From Aquisalimonas lutea (lineage in GTDB: Bacteria; Pseudomonadota; Gammaproteobacteria; Nitrococcales; Aquisalimonadaceae), in NCBI RefSeq assembly GCF_030409225.1, contig NZ_JAUFPK010000005.1:1-48889 (forward strand): a stretch of DNA of 48,889 bases, in the 5' to 3' direction. The position numbers were made by a program, and so were the translations under genes. The notes below the pieces were generated by a model. The model was not told where the DNA came from. It was given only the letters and a program-made list of their open reading frames with translations, and ran no database searches. This document shows, in pieces, positions 1-9,274 of this stretch. The first letter of the stretch is position 1. Every line of letters begins with the position of its first letter.

Positions 1-62
1 TTGCCATTCGCGAAGGCGGCCGCACCGTCGGCGCCGGCGTCGTCTCGAAGATTATCGAGTAA
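1..62 (+). CDS. tuf: Elongation factor Tu, C-terminal end (partial)
   Basis: Only the last 19 codons are present, read from base 3. They end in the motif [17 protein letters not shown], the canonical C-terminus of EF-Tu, the GTPase that delivers aminoacyl-tRNA to the ribosome. The stop codon is at 60-62, only 5 bases before the rpsJ start. This places the str operon (rpsL-rpsG-fusA-tuf, outside the window) directly in front of the S10 cluster. The call rests on the diagnostic C-terminal peptide and on gene order. Confidence 0.95.
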   Translation, partial: AIREGGRTVGAGVVSKIIE

Positions 63-67
63 TCACT

Positions 68-382
68 ATGGCTACGAACCAGAAAATCCGTATTCGCCTG
101 AAAGCGTTCGATCATCGGCTCATCGATGTGTCCGCTGGCGAGATCGTCGAGACCGCGAAACGGACGGGCGCCCAGGTCCGGGGCCCGATCCCGCTGCCGA
201 CGAAGAAGGAACGCTACACGCTGCTGATCTCGCCCCACGTCAACAAGGACGCGCGGGATCAGTACGAGATCCGGACGCACAAGCGGCTGATGGACATCAT
301 CGACCCGACGGACAAGACCGTGGACGCGCTCATGAAGCTCGACCTGGCCGCCGGGGTGGATGTCCAGATCAAGCTGTACTGA
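68..382 (+). CDS. rpsJ: 30S ribosomal protein S10
   Basis: The 104-residue protein matches the usual S10 length (E. coli 103). It contains the typical segments [14 protein letters not shown] near the N-terminus and [15 protein letters not shown] in the middle. S10 is part of the 30S head and, as NusE, pairs with NusB in transcription antitermination. It opens the S10 cluster and starts 5 bases after the tuf stop. That leaves no room for an E. coli-style S10 leader, so it is probably transcribed from upstream str-operon promoters (inference). Confidence 0.98.
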   Translation: MATNQKIRIRLKAFDHRLIDVSAGEIVETAKRTGAQVRGPIPLPTKKERYTLLISPHVNKDARDQYEIRTHKRLMDIIDPTDKTVDALMKLDLAAGVDVQIKLY

Positions 383-455
383 GGCGTTACGCTAAGCAGG
401 GCCCGGCCGTGCGTGTCGGCGCGGTCAGGGCTCTTTGTCTCTGGAAGAGGTAACG

Positions 456-1118
456 ATGGCTATCGGAATCGTCGGTCGTAAACGCGGCATGACGCGCATC
501 TTCACCGAGAGCGGGGCGGCTGTCCCGGTCACGGTGATCGAAGCGACGCCGAACCGTATAACACAACTCAAGACCGTGGACGCGGACGGCTATCAGGCCG
601 TGCAGGTGACGACCGGCTCCCGCCGTCCGTCCCGGGTCACGCGCCCGGAAGCGGGTCATTTCGCCAAGGCGGGTGTCGATGCCGGGCGCGGCCTGTGGGA
701 GTTCCGCCTGGCCGAGGGTGAGCAGCCCGAGCCGGCCCTGGAGGTCGGCGGCGAGATCAAGGTGGACCTGTTCGAGGCGGGCCAGCACGTGGACGTCCGC
801 GGGGTGAGCAAGGGCAAGGGCTTCGCCGGCAACGTCAAGCGGCACAACTTCGCCACCCAGGACACGACCCACGGCAACTCGAAGTCCCACCGCGCGCCGG
901 GCTCCATCGGCCAGAACCAGTCGCCGGGGCGCGTGTTCAAGGGCAAGAAGATGGCCGGCCAGATGGGCAACAAGCGCAGCACGCAGCCGAATCTCGAGAT
1001 CGTGCGCGTGGATGCCGAGCGCAACCTGCTGCTGGTCAAGGGAGCGATCCCCGGGCCGAACGGCGCCGACGTCATCGTGCAGCCGACGGTCAAGGCCGGT
1101 GAAGGGAGGGGCAGCTAA
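456..1118 (+). CDS. rplC: 50S ribosomal protein L3
   Basis: The protein has 220 residues. I chose the ATG at 456 because GAAGAGG at 444-450 is a good ribosome binding site and L3 proteins begin M-x-I-G-I-V-G-R-K-x-G-M. A TTG 21 bases upstream is less likely. L3 helps assemble the 50S subunit and reaches the peptidyl-transferase centre. The conserved [18 protein letters not shown] stretch around residues 149-166 carries the glutamine that PrmB methylates in enterics. The stop overlaps the rplD start by one base, which suggests translational coupling. Confidence 0.97.
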   Translation: MAIGIVGRKRGMTRIFTESGAAVPVTVIEATPNRITQLKTVDADGYQAVQVTTGSRRPSRVTRPEAGHFAKAGVDAGRGLWEFRLAEGEQPEPALEVGGEIKVDLFEAGQHVDVRGVSKGKGFAGNVKRHNFATQDTTHGNSKSHRAPGSIGQNQSPGRVFKGKKMAGQMGNKRSTQPNLEIVRVDAERNLLLVKGAIPGPNGADVIVQPTVKAGEGRGS

Positions 1119-1720
1119 TGGAACTCCAGAAACACGGCGGCGAGACGGTTACCGTCTCGGACAAGGCGTTCGGCCGCGAATTCAACGAAGGCCTGGTGCA
1201 CCAGGTGGTCACCGCCTACATGGCCGGCGGCCGTGCCGGGACCAAGGCGCAGAAGAGCCGTTCCGACGTCAGCGGCGGCGGCTCCAAGCCCTGGCGCCAG
1301 AAGGGCACCGGCCGCGCCCGGGCGGGGACGATCCGCAGCCCCATCTGGCGCAGCGGCGGCAAGACGTTTGCCGCGCGGCCGCGGGATTACTCGCAGAAGG
1401 TCAACCGCAAGGTCTACCGGGCCGCGATCAGCAGCATCTTCTCCGAGCTGGCGCGCCAGCAGCGCCTGGTGGTGGTGGACTCCTTCGACGTGGATGCACC
1501 GAAGACCAAGTCCCTGCTGGCGAAGCTCGGCGAGCACGGCGTCGATCAGGCGCTCATCGTCACGCAGTCGACCTCGGAGAACCTGGCGCTGGCGGCGCGC
1601 AATCTGCCCCACGTGGACGTGACCGATACGGCCGGGCTGGATCCGGTGCGGCTGGTTGCCTTCGAGAAGGTGGTGATCACCGTGGATGCGCTCAAGCGCG
1701 TCGAGGAGTGGCTGGGATGA
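1118..1720 (+). CDS. rplD: 50S ribosomal protein L4
   Basis: The 200-residue protein is the family's usual length (E. coli 201). The central loop motif [14 protein letters not shown] that reaches into the exit tunnel is clear, around residues 63-76. In E. coli L4 also represses its own operon through the S10 leader RNA. That leader seems absent here (see the tuf-rpsJ spacing), so this control may be missing. It overlaps rplC by one base and rplW by four bases (ATGA), typical of translational coupling. Confidence 0.97.
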   Translation: MELQKHGGETVTVSDKAFGREFNEGLVHQVVTAYMAGGRAGTKAQKSRSDVSGGGSKPWRQKGTGRARAGTIRSPIWRSGGKTFAARPRDYSQKVNRKVYRAAISSIFSELARQQRLVVVDSFDVDAPKTKSLLAKLGEHGVDQALIVTQSTSENLALAARNLPHVDVTDTAGLDPVRLVAFEKVVITVDALKRVEEWLG

Positions 1721-2013
1721 ATCAGGAACGCATGTACAACATCCTGCTTGCGCCGCACGTATCCGAGAAGAGCACCATCGTTGGCGACGAGGCCAACCAG
1801 GTGGTCTTCCGGGTCAAGCGCGATGCCAGCAAGGGCGAGATCAAGACCGCGGTGGAGCAGCTGTTCGACGTCAGGGTCGAGAAAGTGCGCACCGCGGTGA
1901 TGAAGGGCAAAGAAAAGGGCTTCGGCCGGATCAAGGGCAGGCGCCCGAACTGGAAGAAGGCCTACGTGGCCCTGGAGGCCGGCCAGGATATCGATTTCCT
2001 GGGCGGCGAATAA
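1717..2013 (+). CDS. rplW: 50S ribosomal protein L23
   Basis: The 98-residue protein begins [19 protein letters not shown], a recognisable L23 start, and has the [15 protein letters not shown] loop near residues 68-82. L23 sits at the exit of the nascent-chain tunnel and docks trigger factor and SRP. The ATG at 1717 lies inside the end of rplD (ATGA overlap). The reading frame is open far upstream, but nothing before this ATG resembles L23. Confidence 0.97.
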   Translation: MNQERMYNILLAPHVSEKSTIVGDEANQVVFRVKRDASKGEIKTAVEQLFDVRVEKVRTAVMKGKEKGFGRIKGRRPNWKKAYVALEAGQDIDFLGGE

Positions 2014-2041
2014 CGAACGCGACCAGCGACGGACAGGAACC

Positions 2042-2878
2042 ATGGCACTGCTCAAGGCGAAACCGACATCCCCCGGGCGCCGCTTTGTCGTTCAGATTCG
2101 CAACGACGAGCTGCACAAGGGTGAACCGTACGCGCCCCTCGTGGACAAGAAGTCGCGGACCGGCGGCCGCAACAATGCCGGCCGGATGACCACGCGCCAT
2201 CGCGGCGGCGGTCACAAGCAGCGGTATCGCATTATCGACTTCAAGCGGAACAAGGACGGCATCCCGGGCAAGGTGGAGCGCCTGGAATACGATCCCAACC
2301 GCAGCGCCAATATCGCATTGATCCTTTATGCGGACGGCGAGAGGCGGTATATTATCGCGCCCCGCGGGCTGCGGGTGGGCGCGCAGGTCCTCGCGGGCGA
2401 GGAAGCGCCGATCAAGCCGGGCAATGCCCTGTCCCTGCGGAGCATTCCGCTGGGTACCCAGGTCCACTGCGTGGAGATGCGCCCCGGGAAGGGCGCACAG
2501 CTGGCCCGTGCTGCCGGAACGGCGGCACAGCTGGTCGCCCGGGAAGGCAATTACGCGACGATCCGGCTTCGCTCGGGCGAGATGCGCAAGGTGCCCACGG
2601 CATGCCGCGCGACGGTCGGCGAAGTCGGAAACCAGGAACACAGCTTGCGTTCCCTCGGCAAGGCCGGTGCCACTCGGTGGCGCGGCCGCCGCCCCACGGT
2701 GCGCGGCGTGGTCATGAACCCGGTGGATCACCCACACGGTGGCGGCGAGGGCCGGACGTCCGGCGGCCGTCACCCGGTGACGCCCTGGGGCATCCCCACC
2801 AAGGGGTACAAGACCCGCAAGAACAAGCGCACGGACAAGTACATTGTCCGGGGCCGAGGCAAGAAGAAGCGCAACTAG
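2042..2878 (+). CDS. rplB: 50S ribosomal protein L2
   Basis: The 278-residue protein is slightly longer than E. coli L2 (273). The near-invariant [12 protein letters not shown] motif is at about residues 227-238. Its histidines lie near the peptidyl-transferase centre and are needed for subunit association. The strongly basic C-terminal tail ([19 protein letters not shown]) is typical. It lies 28 bases after rplW and 18 before rpsS. Confidence 0.98.
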   Translation: MALLKAKPTSPGRRFVVQIRNDELHKGEPYAPLVDKKSRTGGRNNAGRMTTRHRGGGHKQRYRIIDFKRNKDGIPGKVERLEYDPNRSANIALILYADGERRYIIAPRGLRVGAQVLAGEEAPIKPGNALSLRSIPLGTQVHCVEMRPGKGAQLARAAGTAAQLVAREGNYATIRLRSGEMRKVPTACRATVGEVGNQEHSLRSLGKAGATRWRGRRPTVRGVVMNPVDHPHGGGEGRTSGGRHPVTPWGIPTKGYKTRKNKRTDKYIVRGRGKKKRN

Positions 2879-2896
2879 CAGCGAGAGGTCGTATTC

Positions 2897-3172
2897 GTGC
2901 CACGTTCAATCAAGAAGGGCCCGTTCGTTGACACCCACCTGCTCAAGAAGGTCGAGCAGGCGGTGGACGCGAACTCGAAGCGGCCGATCAAGACCTGGTC
3001 GCGCCGGTCCATGGTCCTGCCGGACATGGTGGGTCTCACCATCGCCGTCCACAACGGCAGGCAGCACGTACCGGTGCTTATCAACGAGAACATGGTCGGT
3101 CACAAGCTCGGCGAGTTCGCGGCGACGCGGACGTACCGGGGCCACATGGCCGACAAGAAGTCCAAACGGTAG
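2897..3172 (+). CDS. rpsS: 30S ribosomal protein S19
   Basis: The 91-residue protein starts with GTG at 2897, preceded by a GAGAGG ribosome binding site. It reads [20 protein letters not shown], the standard S19 start. S19 binds 16S rRNA with S13 in the 30S head near the A-site. The conserved [21 protein letters not shown] segment region lies in the middle of the protein. GTG is the only plausible start, since no ATG precedes the conserved N-terminus. Confidence 0.97.
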   Translation: MPRSIKKGPFVDTHLLKKVEQAVDANSKRPIKTWSRRSMVLPDMVGLTIAVHNGRQHVPVLINENMVGHKLGEFAATRTYRGHMADKKSKR

Positions 3173-3181
3173 GGGTGACCC

Positions 3182-3514
3182 ATGGAAGTCGCAGCGAAGC
3201 ACAGGTATGCCCTGATCTCGCCGCAGAAGGTGCGGCTGGTCGCCGACCAGATCCGCGGCCAGTCGGTGGGCAAGGCGTTGCAGACCCTGGAGTTCAGCCC
3301 GCGGAAGGCCTCCGCCATGGTGCGCAAGGTGCTCATGTCGGCAATTGCCAACGCCGAGCACAACGAGGGCGCGGATATCGACGAGCTCCGCGTGTCGTCG
3401 ATCTATGTTGACGAAGGGCCGATGTACAAGCGGATCCAGGCGCGCGCCAAGGGCCGCGCGAACCGGATCCTCAAGCGCACCAGCCACATCACCGTGAAAG
3501 TGGCTGAGCAGTAA
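3182..3514 (+). CDS. rplV: 50S ribosomal protein L22
   Basis: The 110-residue protein has the L22 fold signature [16 protein letters not shown] near the N-terminus. The C-terminal hairpin segment [18 protein letters not shown] is the part that lines the exit tunnel and contacts macrolides in other bacteria. Length equals E. coli L22 (110). It starts 9 bases after rpsS and ends 15 bases before rpsC. Confidence 0.97.
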   Translation: MEVAAKHRYALISPQKVRLVADQIRGQSVGKALQTLEFSPRKASAMVRKVLMSAIANAEHNEGADIDELRVSSIYVDEGPMYKRIQARAKGRANRILKRTSHITVKVAEQ

Positions 3515-3529
3515 TAACGGGAGCAGTTC

Positions 3530-4216
3530 ATGGGTCACAAAGTCCACCCGACCGGATTTCGTCTGGGCGTCACCGAAGACTGGCGGTCCATGTGGTATGC
3601 CAAGAGTTCGGACTTCGGGACGTTCCTCAACACCGACCTGAAGGTGCGCGAGTTCATCAAGAAGAAGCTCTCGCACGCGTCGGTGAGCACCATCCGGATC
3701 GAGCGCCCGGCGAAGAACGCGCTGGTGACCATTCACACGGCGCGCCCGGGGATGGTGATCGGCAAGAAGGGCGAGGATATCGAGGTCCTCCGGCGGGAAG
3801 TGAGCAAGCTCATGGGCGTGCCGGTGCACATCAATATCGAGGAGGTGCGCAAGCCGGAGCTGGACGCCCAGCTGGTGGCCGAGAACGTGGCCCAGCAGCT
3901 CGAGCGGCGGATCATGTTCCGCCGCGCCACCAAGCGCGCCGTGGGTAACGCCATGCGCCTCGGTGCCCAGGGCATCAAGCTCAACGTCGCCGGCCGCCTC
4001 AACGGTGCCGAGATCGCGCGCACCGAATGGTACCGGGAAGGGCGCGTGCCGCTGCACACGCTGCGCGCGAACATCGACTACGGCTTTGCCGAGGCGTTCA
4101 CCACCTACGGCGTGATCGGCGTCAAGGTGTGGGTGTTCAAGGGCGAGATTCTGGAGCCGGAGCTCTTCCAGCAGGGGCAGGAAGGCAAGGCAGAACGCGC
4201 CGGGGCGACCAAGTAA
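3530..4216 (+). CDS. rpsC: 30S ribosomal protein S3
   Basis: The 228-residue protein starts [18 protein letters not shown], typical of S3. An N-terminal KH type 2 domain has its GKKG loop at residues 78-81. The C-terminal domain follows and ends in an acidic/basic tail of about 15 residues. S3 lies at the mRNA entry channel and, with S4 and S5, forms the helicase site. It is slightly shorter than the E. coli protein (233). Confidence 0.97.
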   Translation: MGHKVHPTGFRLGVTEDWRSMWYAKSSDFGTFLNTDLKVREFIKKKLSHASVSTIRIERPAKNALVTIHTARPGMVIGKKGEDIEVLRREVSKLMGVPVHINIEEVRKPELDAQLVAENVAQQLERRIMFRRATKRAVGNAMRLGAQGIKLNVAGRLNGAEIARTEWYREGRVPLHTLRANIDYGFAEAFTTYGVIGVKVWVFKGEILEPELFQQGQEGKAERAGATK

Positions 4217-4228
4217 GGATCAATAGCC

Positions 4229-4642
4229 ATGTTGCAACCGAAGCGGACGAAATTTCGCAAGCAGCAGAAGGGCCGGAACTACGGGCTCGCGAACCGGGGC
4301 GACCAGGTCAGCTTCGGCGAGTTCGGCATGAAGGCGACGACGCGCGGGCCGGTCACCGCCCGCCAGATCGAGGCGGCGCGACGCGCCATCAACCGTTACG
4401 TGCGCCGTGGCGGCAAGATCTGGATCCGCGTGTTCCCGGATTATCCGGTGACGTCGAAGCCGCTCGAGGTCCGGCAGGGCAAGGGCAAGGGTAACGTCGA
4501 TCACTGGGCCGCCCGCGTGCAGCCCGGTCGCGTGCTCTACGAGATTGAAGGGGTCTCGGAGGAAGTGGCCCGCGAGGCGTTCCGCCTGGCGTCGGCGAAG
4601 CTTCCCGTGAAGACCCGATTCGTTTCCCGGACGGTGCTGTGA
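4229..4642 (+). CDS. rplP: 50S ribosomal protein L16
   Basis: The 137-residue protein starts [17 protein letters not shown]. It contains [20 protein letters not shown], around residues 58-77, which contacts tRNA at the A-site. Length is the bacterial norm (136-137). L16 helps organise the A-site of the 50S subunit. Its stop overlaps the ATG of rpmC, consistent with coupled translation. Confidence 0.97.
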   Translation: MLQPKRTKFRKQQKGRNYGLANRGDQVSFGEFGMKATTRGPVTARQIEAARRAINRYVRRGGKIWIRVFPDYPVTSKPLEVRQGKGKGNVDHWAARVQPGRVLYEIEGVSEEVAREAFRLASAKLPVKTRFVSRTVL

Positions 4643-4845
4643 TGAAAGCAAACGAACTGCGGCAGAAAGACATCTCCGAGCTCGAGAAGGAGCTCCTGGA
4701 AAAGCGCAAGGAGCAGTTCAACCTGCGCATGCAATCCGCCACCGGGCAGCTGGGTCGTCCCGATCTGGTCAAGACCGCGCGGCGTGACGTTGCGCGGATC
4801 AAGACTGTGCTGAACGAAAAGCGCAAGGCGAGTGAACAGTCATGA
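4642..4845 (+). CDS. rpmC: 50S ribosomal protein L29
   Basis: The 67-residue protein begins [20 protein letters not shown] and is a two-helix bundle typical of L29, which sits beside L23 at the tunnel exit. I chose the ATG at 4642, which overlaps the rplP stop (TGATG). The GTG one codon earlier is possible but would add only a residue. It overlaps rpsQ by four bases. Confidence 0.96.
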   Translation: MKANELRQKDISELEKELLEKRKEQFNLRMQSATGQLGRPDLVKTARRDVARIKTVLNEKRKASEQS

Positions 4846-5105
4846 GTGACAATCAGAAGACGAGGCGGACCCAGGTTGGGCGGGTCGTGAGCGCGAAGAT
4901 GGATCGCACCATCACGGTCTATCTCGAGCGGATGGTCAAGCATCCGCTGTACGGCAAGTTCATTCGTCGTTCGACGAAGCTGCACGCGCACGACGAGAAC
5001 AACGAGTGCCGCGAGGGCGACTGGGTGTCCATCGAGGAGTGCCGGCCCCTGTCGAAGACCAAGTCCTGGCGCCTCGTGGAAGTCGTCGAGCGCACACGTC
5101 GCTGA
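4842..5105 (+). CDS. rpsQ: 30S ribosomal protein S17
   Basis: The 87-residue OB-fold protein contains [19 protein letters not shown] and the [11 protein letters not shown] loop, both characteristic of S17, an early 16S-binding assembly protein. It overlaps rpmC by four bases (ATGA). A 63-base gap follows. It marks the E. coli boundary between the S10 and spc operons, but I see no clear promoter or terminator in it. Confidence 0.97.
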   Translation: MSDNQKTRRTQVGRVVSAKMDRTITVYLERMVKHPLYGKFIRRSTKLHAHDENNECREGDWVSIEECRPLSKTKSWRLVEVVERTRR

Positions 5106-5168
5106 GTGCAGTGCACCGGGCGCCGCCGCGGTGGTGGTCCTCAGGAATAAAGGAAGCGGGTAAACGCG

Positions 5169-5537
5169 ATGATTCAGATGCAGACCGTGCTGGATGCGGC
5201 CGACAACAGTGGCGCCCGCAAGGTCCAGTGTATCAAGGTCCTTGGTGGGTCCCGGCGTCGCTATGCCGCCATCGGCGACATCATCAAGGTGAGCGTGAAG
5301 GACGCCATTCCGCGGGGCCGCGTGAAGAAGGGCGAGGTCTACAACGCCGTGGTGGTGCGCAGCCGCAAGGGCGTGCGCCGCGCCGACGGGTCGGTGATCC
5401 GTTTCGACGGCAACGCCGCGGTCCTTCTGAACAACCAGCTCACCCCGGTGGGCACGCGCGTGTTCGGCCCGGTGACGCGCGAGCTGCGGACCACGCAGTT
5501 CATGCGCATCATCTCGCTGGCACCCGAAGTGCTGTGA
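5169..5537 (+). CDS. rplN: 50S ribosomal protein L14
   Basis: The 122-residue protein is exactly the family length. It starts [18 protein letters not shown] and contains [21 protein letters not shown]14 lies at the subunit interface and binds the silencing factor RsfS. It is the first gene of the spc group and has a GGAAGCGG-type ribosome binding site before the ATG. Confidence 0.98.
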   Translation: MIQMQTVLDAADNSGARKVQCIKVLGGSRRRYAAIGDIIKVSVKDAIPRGRVKKGEVYNAVVVRSRKGVRRADGSVIRFDGNAAVLLNNQLTPVGTRVFGPVTRELRTTQFMRIISLAPEVL

Positions 5538-5551
5538 GCGGAGAGAGGATC

Positions 5552-5872
5552 ATGCAGAAGATCAAGAAGGGCGACGAAGTCATTGTGGTCGCCGGCAAGG
5601 ACAAGGGCCGCCGCGGGACGGTCGTGCGCGTGCTGCGCGACGACAACCAGGTGGTGGTCGAGAACGTCAACATGGTGAAAAAGCACGTGCGGGGCAACCC
5701 GCAGCGGGGCGAGACCGGCGGCATCCAGGAAAAGGAAGCGCCGGTGGACGTCTCCAACGTGCAGCTCTACAACCACAAGGCCGGCAAGGGTGACCGTGTT
5801 GGCATCAAGGTACTGGAGGACGGCCGCAAGGCGCGTTACTTCAAGTCCAACAACGAACTCGTCGACGTCTAG
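5552..5872 (+). CDS. rplX: 50S ribosomal protein L24
   Basis: The 106-residue protein has an N-terminal KOW motif ([20 protein letters not shown], residues 5-24). It also has the conserved [20 protein letters not shown] segment. L24 initiates 50S assembly by binding the 5' end of 23S rRNA. The ATG at 5552 follows GGAGAGAGG, a strong ribosome binding site, and the gap from rplN is 14 bases. The frame is open upstream, but that part does not resemble L24. Confidence 0.96.
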   Translation: MQKIKKGDEVIVVAGKDKGRRGTVVRVLRDDNQVVVENVNMVKKHVRGNPQRGETGGIQEKEAPVDVSNVQLYNHKAGKGDRVGIKVLEDGRKARYFKSNNELVDV

Positions 5873-5880
5873 GTGCGGTC

Positions 5881-6420
5881 ATGGCCAGGTTGCAGCAGCA
5901 GTACAGAAATGAAGTGGTCGGGCAGCTGCAGAGCCAGTTCGCCTACCGGAACATCATGCAGGTACCGCGCATTACCAAGGTGACCCTGAACATGGGCCTG
6001 GGTGAGGCGGTCAAGGACAAGAAGATCATCGATCACGCCATGTCGGACATGGCGGCGCTGGCCGGACAGCAGCCGACGATCACGTATACGCGCAAGTCCA
6101 TCGCCGGGTTCAAGATCCGCGACGGCTGGCCCATCGGCTGCAAGGTGACGCTGCGCCGCGAGCGCATGTGGGAGTTCCTGGACCGGTTCATCAACGTCGC
6201 CGCGCCGCGCATCCGGGACTTCCGCGGCTTCTCGCCCAAGTCCTTCGACGGGCGGGGCAACTACAACCTGGGCGTGCGCGAGCAGATCATCTTCCCGGAG
6301 CTGGAGTTCGACAAGGTCGACCGCATCCGGGGGCTGGACATCACCATCGCGACGACGGCGAATACTGACGAGGAAGGCCAGGCGCTGCTGGAAGCGTTCG
6401 GCTTCCCGTTCCGGAAATAG
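5881..6420 (+). CDS. rplE: 50S ribosomal protein L5
   Basis: The 179-residue protein matches E. coli L5 in length. It shows [18 protein letters not shown] near residues 26-43 and [20 protein letters not shown] in the second half. L5 binds 5S rRNA and contacts S13 across the intersubunit bridge. It starts 8 bases after rplX. In E. coli the S8 repressor site overlaps the start of this gene. I could not confirm such a structure by eye. Confidence 0.98.
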   Translation: MARLQQQYRNEVVGQLQSQFAYRNIMQVPRITKVTLNMGLGEAVKDKKIIDHAMSDMAALAGQQPTITYTRKSIAGFKIRDGWPIGCKVTLRRERMWEFLDRFINVAAPRIRDFRGFSPKSFDGRGNYNLGVREQIIFPELEFDKVDRIRGLDITIATTANTDEEGQALLEAFGFPFRK

Positions 6421-6431
6421 ACGAGGGCGAT

Positions 6432-6737
6432 ATGGCAAAGAAGTCGATGGTGGCGCGTGAAGAGAAGCGGGCGCGCCTCGTTCGCAAGTACGCCGAGAAG
6501 CGCAAGGCGCTCAAGGCGATCATCCAGAATCCGGAGAGCTCTCCGGAGGAGAAGCTGGAAGCCCAGGAGAAGCTGCAGAATCTGCCGCGGAATTCCAGCC
6601 CCGTGCGTCGGCGGAATCGGTGCCAGGTGACCGGTCGTCCACGCGGCTACTACCGCAAGTTCGGCCTCGCGCGTAACAAGCTGCGGGAAGCTGCCATGAA
6701 GGGCATGATCCCGGGCCTGACCAAGTCGAGCTGGTAA
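6432..6737 (+). CDS. rpsN: 30S ribosomal protein S14 (zinc-free form)
   Basis: The 101-residue protein is the long, zinc-independent S14 type. The C-terminal segment [20 protein letters not shown] lacks the paired CxxC motifs of the short form, and only one cysteine is present. S14 binds late in the 30S head. By contrast L36 in this cluster keeps its zinc ligands, so the cluster mixes the two types, as is common in gammaproteobacteria. Confidence 0.97.
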   Translation: MAKKSMVAREEKRARLVRKYAEKRKALKAIIQNPESSPEEKLEAQEKLQNLPRNSSPVRRRNRCQVTGRPRGYYRKFGLARNKLREAAMKGMIPGLTKSSW

Positions 6738-6784
6738 GTGCCGTTCCCGGGCCCTGGAATACTGACAAAACAGGTACGTAGAGC

Positions 6785-7180
6785 ATGAGCATGACCGATC
6801 CCATTGCGGACCTGCTGACACGCATCCGCAACGCACAGACCGCGAACAAGGCCGAGGTGACCGTGCCCTCCTCCAAGCTGAAGCAGGCTGTCGTCAGCGT
6901 GCTCAAGGAGGAAGGCTACATCGAGGACTTCCGGGTCGAGGGCGAGCCCAAGAAGCCGGTCATCGCGATCCGGCTCAAGTACTTCCAGGGGCATCCCGTG
7001 ATCGAGCGGATTCAGCGGGTCAGCCGGCCCGGGCTGCGCATCTTCCGGGACAAGTCCTCGCTGCCGAAGGTCAACGGCGGGCTGGGGGTGGCCATCATCT
7101 CGACCTCGCGGGGCGTCATGACGGACCACGCGGCCCGTTCGACGGGCGTCGGCGGTGAGGTCCTCTGTGAGGTCTTCTAA
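6785..7180 (+). CDS. rpsH: 30S ribosomal protein S8
   Basis: The 131-residue protein starts [18 protein letters not shown], matching the E. coli MSMQDPIADMLTRIRNGQ, so the first ATG at 6785 is preferred over the second at 6791. The C-terminal signature [14 protein letters not shown] lies around residues 101-114. S8 is a primary 16S-binding protein and, in E. coli, the spc-operon repressor. A 47-base gap separates it from rpsN. Confidence 0.98.
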   Translation: MSMTDPIADLLTRIRNAQTANKAEVTVPSSKLKQAVVSVLKEEGYIEDFRVEGEPKKPVIAIRLKYFQGHPVIERIQRVSRPGLRIFRDKSSLPKVNGGLGVAIISTSRGVMTDHAARSTGVGGEVLCEVF

Positions 7181-7195
7181 GACAGGATGAACTGA

Positions 7196-7729
7196 ATGTC
7201 CAGAGTAGCGAAGCAGCCGATCAGGATTCCGTCCGGCGTCGAGGTCACGCTCGACGGCAAGGACGTGACGGTGAAGGGCAGCAAAGGCGAACTGCGCTTC
7301 CACGTGCACGGTGACGTGGAAGTGGTGCAGGACGACGGCGAGCTGCGCTGCCGGGCGGTGAAGGATCGCCAGAGTTCCGTGGCACTTGCCGGGACCACCC
7401 GCGCCATTCTCAACAACATGGTGACCGGGGTCTCCGAGGGCTTCGAGCGCAAGCTGGAGCTCCGCGGGGTCGGCTATCGTGCCCAGAGCCAGGGCGACAA
7501 TCTGAATCTCACCCTTGGTTTCTCCCACCCGGTGAACTTCCAGGTCCCCGACGGGGTGACCGTGGAGACCCCGAGTCAGACGGAAGTGGTCGTCCGGGGC
7601 ATCGACAAGCAGCGGGTCGGCGAGGTGGCCGCGCAGATTCGCCGGTATCGTCCGCCGGAGCCCTACAAGGGCAAGGGCGTGCGCTACGTCGGCGAACGCG
7701 TGGTCATGAAAGAAGCCAAGAAAAAGTAG
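7196..7729 (+). CDS. rplF: 50S ribosomal protein L6
   Basis: The 177-residue protein equals E. coli L6 in length and has the two related L6 domains. The C-terminal signature [19 protein letters not shown] is at about residues 150-168. L6 binds the sarcin-ricin region of 23S rRNA. It begins [17 protein letters not shown], 15 bases after rpsH. Confidence 0.98.
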   Translation: MSRVAKQPIRIPSGVEVTLDGKDVTVKGSKGELRFHVHGDVEVVQDDGELRCRAVKDRQSSVALAGTTRAILNNMVTGVSEGFERKLELRGVGYRAQSQGDNLNLTLGFSHPVNFQVPDGVTVETPSQTEVVVRGIDKQRVGEVAAQIRRYRPPEPYKGKGVRYVGERVVMKEAKKK

Positions 7730-7741
7730 CAGGTAGGGGTT

Positions 7742-8095
7742 ATGGACAAGAAGGCAGCACGACTGCGCCGCGCCCGCAGGGGCCGGATGAAGATCCGCGA
7801 GCTCGGTGTCTACCGGCTCAGCGTCCACCGGACGCCGCGGCATATCTACGCCCAGGTGGTCGAGGCGGACGGCAGCCGCACGGTGGCGGCGGCGAGCACG
7901 CTCGACAAGAACGTGCGCGGTTCGGTGTCGGCCACCGGCAATACCAGCGCCGCCGAGGAGGTGGGCAAGCTGATCGCCGAGCGGGCCAAGGCCGCGGGCG
8001 TCGAGCGCGTGGCGTTCGACCGTTCCGGATTCCGCTACCACGGCCGCGTCCGCGCCCTGGCCGAAGCCGCCCGCGAAGGCGGACTGCAGTTCTAA
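7742..8095 (+). CDS. rplR: 50S ribosomal protein L18
   Basis: The 117-residue protein matches L18 in length and shows the C-terminal [20 protein letters not shown] motif. L18 binds 5S rRNA with L5 and forms the central protuberance. The N-terminus is highly basic ([18 protein letters not shown]), as expected for its rRNA-binding tail. It lies 12 bases after rplF. Confidence 0.97.
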   Translation: MDKKAARLRRARRGRMKIRELGVYRLSVHRTPRHIYAQVVEADGSRTVAAASTLDKNVRGSVSATGNTSAAEEVGKLIAERAKAAGVERVAFDRSGFRYHGRVRALAEAAREGGLQF

Positions 8096-8110
8096 CCGAG
8101 GCATAAGACG

Positions 8111-8611
8111 ATGGCGATGAACGACAGCAATACCGACGGCCTCCAGGAAAAGCTCATCACGGTCAACCGGGTGGCCAAGGTCGTGAAAGGCGGCCGGCAG
8201 TTCGGGTTCACGGCGCTGACGGTGGTCGGCGACGGCGACGGCCGGGTCGGCTTCGGCTACGGCAAGGCGCGCGAGGTGCCGGCGGCTATCCAGAAGGCCA
8301 TGGAGAAGGCGCGCGCCAACATGGTCACGGTGCGGCTCAACGACGGCACGCTGCAGTACCCGATCACGGCGCGGCACGGTGCCAGCAAGGTATTCATGCA
8401 GCCCGCCTCGGAGGGTACCGGGATCATCGCCGGCGGCGCCATGCGCGCCGTGTTCGAGGTGATGGGCGTGCACAACGTCCTGGCCAAGAGTCTCGGATCC
8501 CGCAATCCGATCAACGTGGTGCGGGCGACGGTCAATGGTCTTTCCGCCCTGCGGGCGCCGGACGAGGTGGCCGCCAAGCGCGGCAAGACAGTGGAAGAGA
8601 TCCAGGGTTGA
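8111..8611 (+). CDS. rpsE: 30S ribosomal protein S5
   Basis: The 166-residue protein has an N-terminal dsRBD-like domain with [20 protein letters not shown] around residues 15-34. The loop [20 protein letters not shown] follows. S5 helps fidelity and is a site of spectinomycin resistance in other bacteria. Two in-frame ATGs (first and third codons) are possible starts and I kept the first. The stop is 2 bases before the rpmD ATG. Confidence 0.97.
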   Translation: MAMNDSNTDGLQEKLITVNRVAKVVKGGRQFGFTALTVVGDGDGRVGFGYGKAREVPAAIQKAMEKARANMVTVRLNDGTLQYPITARHGASKVFMQPASEGTGIIAGGAMRAVFEVMGVHNVLAKSLGSRNPINVVRATVNGLSALRAPDEVAAKRGKTVEEIQG

Positions 8612-8613
8612 TC

Positions 8614-8802
8614 ATGGCCAACACGAAGCAGCTCAAGGTAACACTACGCCGCAGCGTCAACGGGCGCACTGCGCGTCATCGCGCCTGCGTTTTCGGGCTG
8701 GGCCTGCGCCGCATGCACCACACGGTGACGGTCGCCGACACGCCCGAGAATCGCGGCATGATCAACAAGGTCGCGTACCTTTTGCACGTCGAGGAGGCCT
8801 GA
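8614..8802 (+). CDS. rpmD: 50S ribosomal protein L30
   Basis: The 62-residue protein contains [19 protein letters not shown] and [20 protein letters not shown], the standard L30 core. I chose the ATG at 8614 over a TTG two codons upstream, because L30 proteins start two or three residues before the K-x-x-K/Q-V segment. It is adjacent to rpsE and rplO, as in most proteobacteria. Confidence 0.96.
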   Translation: MANTKQLKVTLRRSVNGRTARHRACVFGLGLRRMHHTVTVADTPENRGMINKVAYLLHVEEA

Positions 8803-8804
8803 AC

Positions 8805-9239
8805 ATGCGCCTGAATAGCCTGAAGCCGGCTGCCGGTAGCCGCAAGGAGCGCACGCGCGTCGGGCGCGGCCTTTCCGAAGGGCACGGCAAGACTGCCGGG
8901 CGCGGCCACAAGGGCCAGCACTCCCGTTCCGGCGGCTACACCAAGGTGGGCTTCGAGGGCGGTCAGATGCCGCTCCAGCGGCGCGTGCCCAAGAGCGGCT
9001 TCCGCTCGCGGAAGTCCCTGGTAACCGCCGAGGTACGCCTGTCGGAGCTCAAGTACGTGGTGGGCGATACCGTGGATCTCGGCACCCTCAAGGAAGCCGA
9101 CGTGATTCCGGAGCAGTCCCGGGCGGCGAAGGTCATCGCTTCCGGTTCCGTGGATCGCGCGGTAACGGTACGGGGCGTGGGCGTTACCCGGGGTGCCCGG
9201 GAAGCGATTGAAAAGGCCGGCGGCACCGTCGAGAGCTGA
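8805..9239 (+). CDS. rplO: 50S ribosomal protein L15
   Basis: The 144-residue protein starts [20 protein letters not shown]. It continues with the glycine/arginine-rich [19 protein letters not shown] region at about residues 26-44, typical of L15, a late 50S assembly protein. The ATG at 8805 follows GAGGAGG and lies 2 bases after rpmD. The open frame extends further upstream but only as a shadow of rpsE/rpmD. Confidence 0.97.
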   Translation: MRLNSLKPAAGSRKERTRVGRGLSEGHGKTAGRGHKGQHSRSGGYTKVGFEGGQMPLQRRVPKSGFRSRKSLVTAEVRLSELKYVVGDTVDLGTLKEADVIPEQSRAAKVIASGSVDRAVTVRGVGVTRGAREAIEKAGGTVES

Positions 9240-9274
9240 TCACGAAACCCGTACCCCCGGCAGGCTGAGCCCAA

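Noticed and set aside
435-455. TTG start for rplC seven codons upstream of the ATG at 456
   Set aside because: The ATG has a good ribosome binding site and starts exactly where L3 proteins begin.
5106-5168. A terminator or promoter at the S10/spc boundary
   Set aside because: The 63-base gap has only a weak, imperfect GC inverted repeat and no convincing -35/-10 pair.
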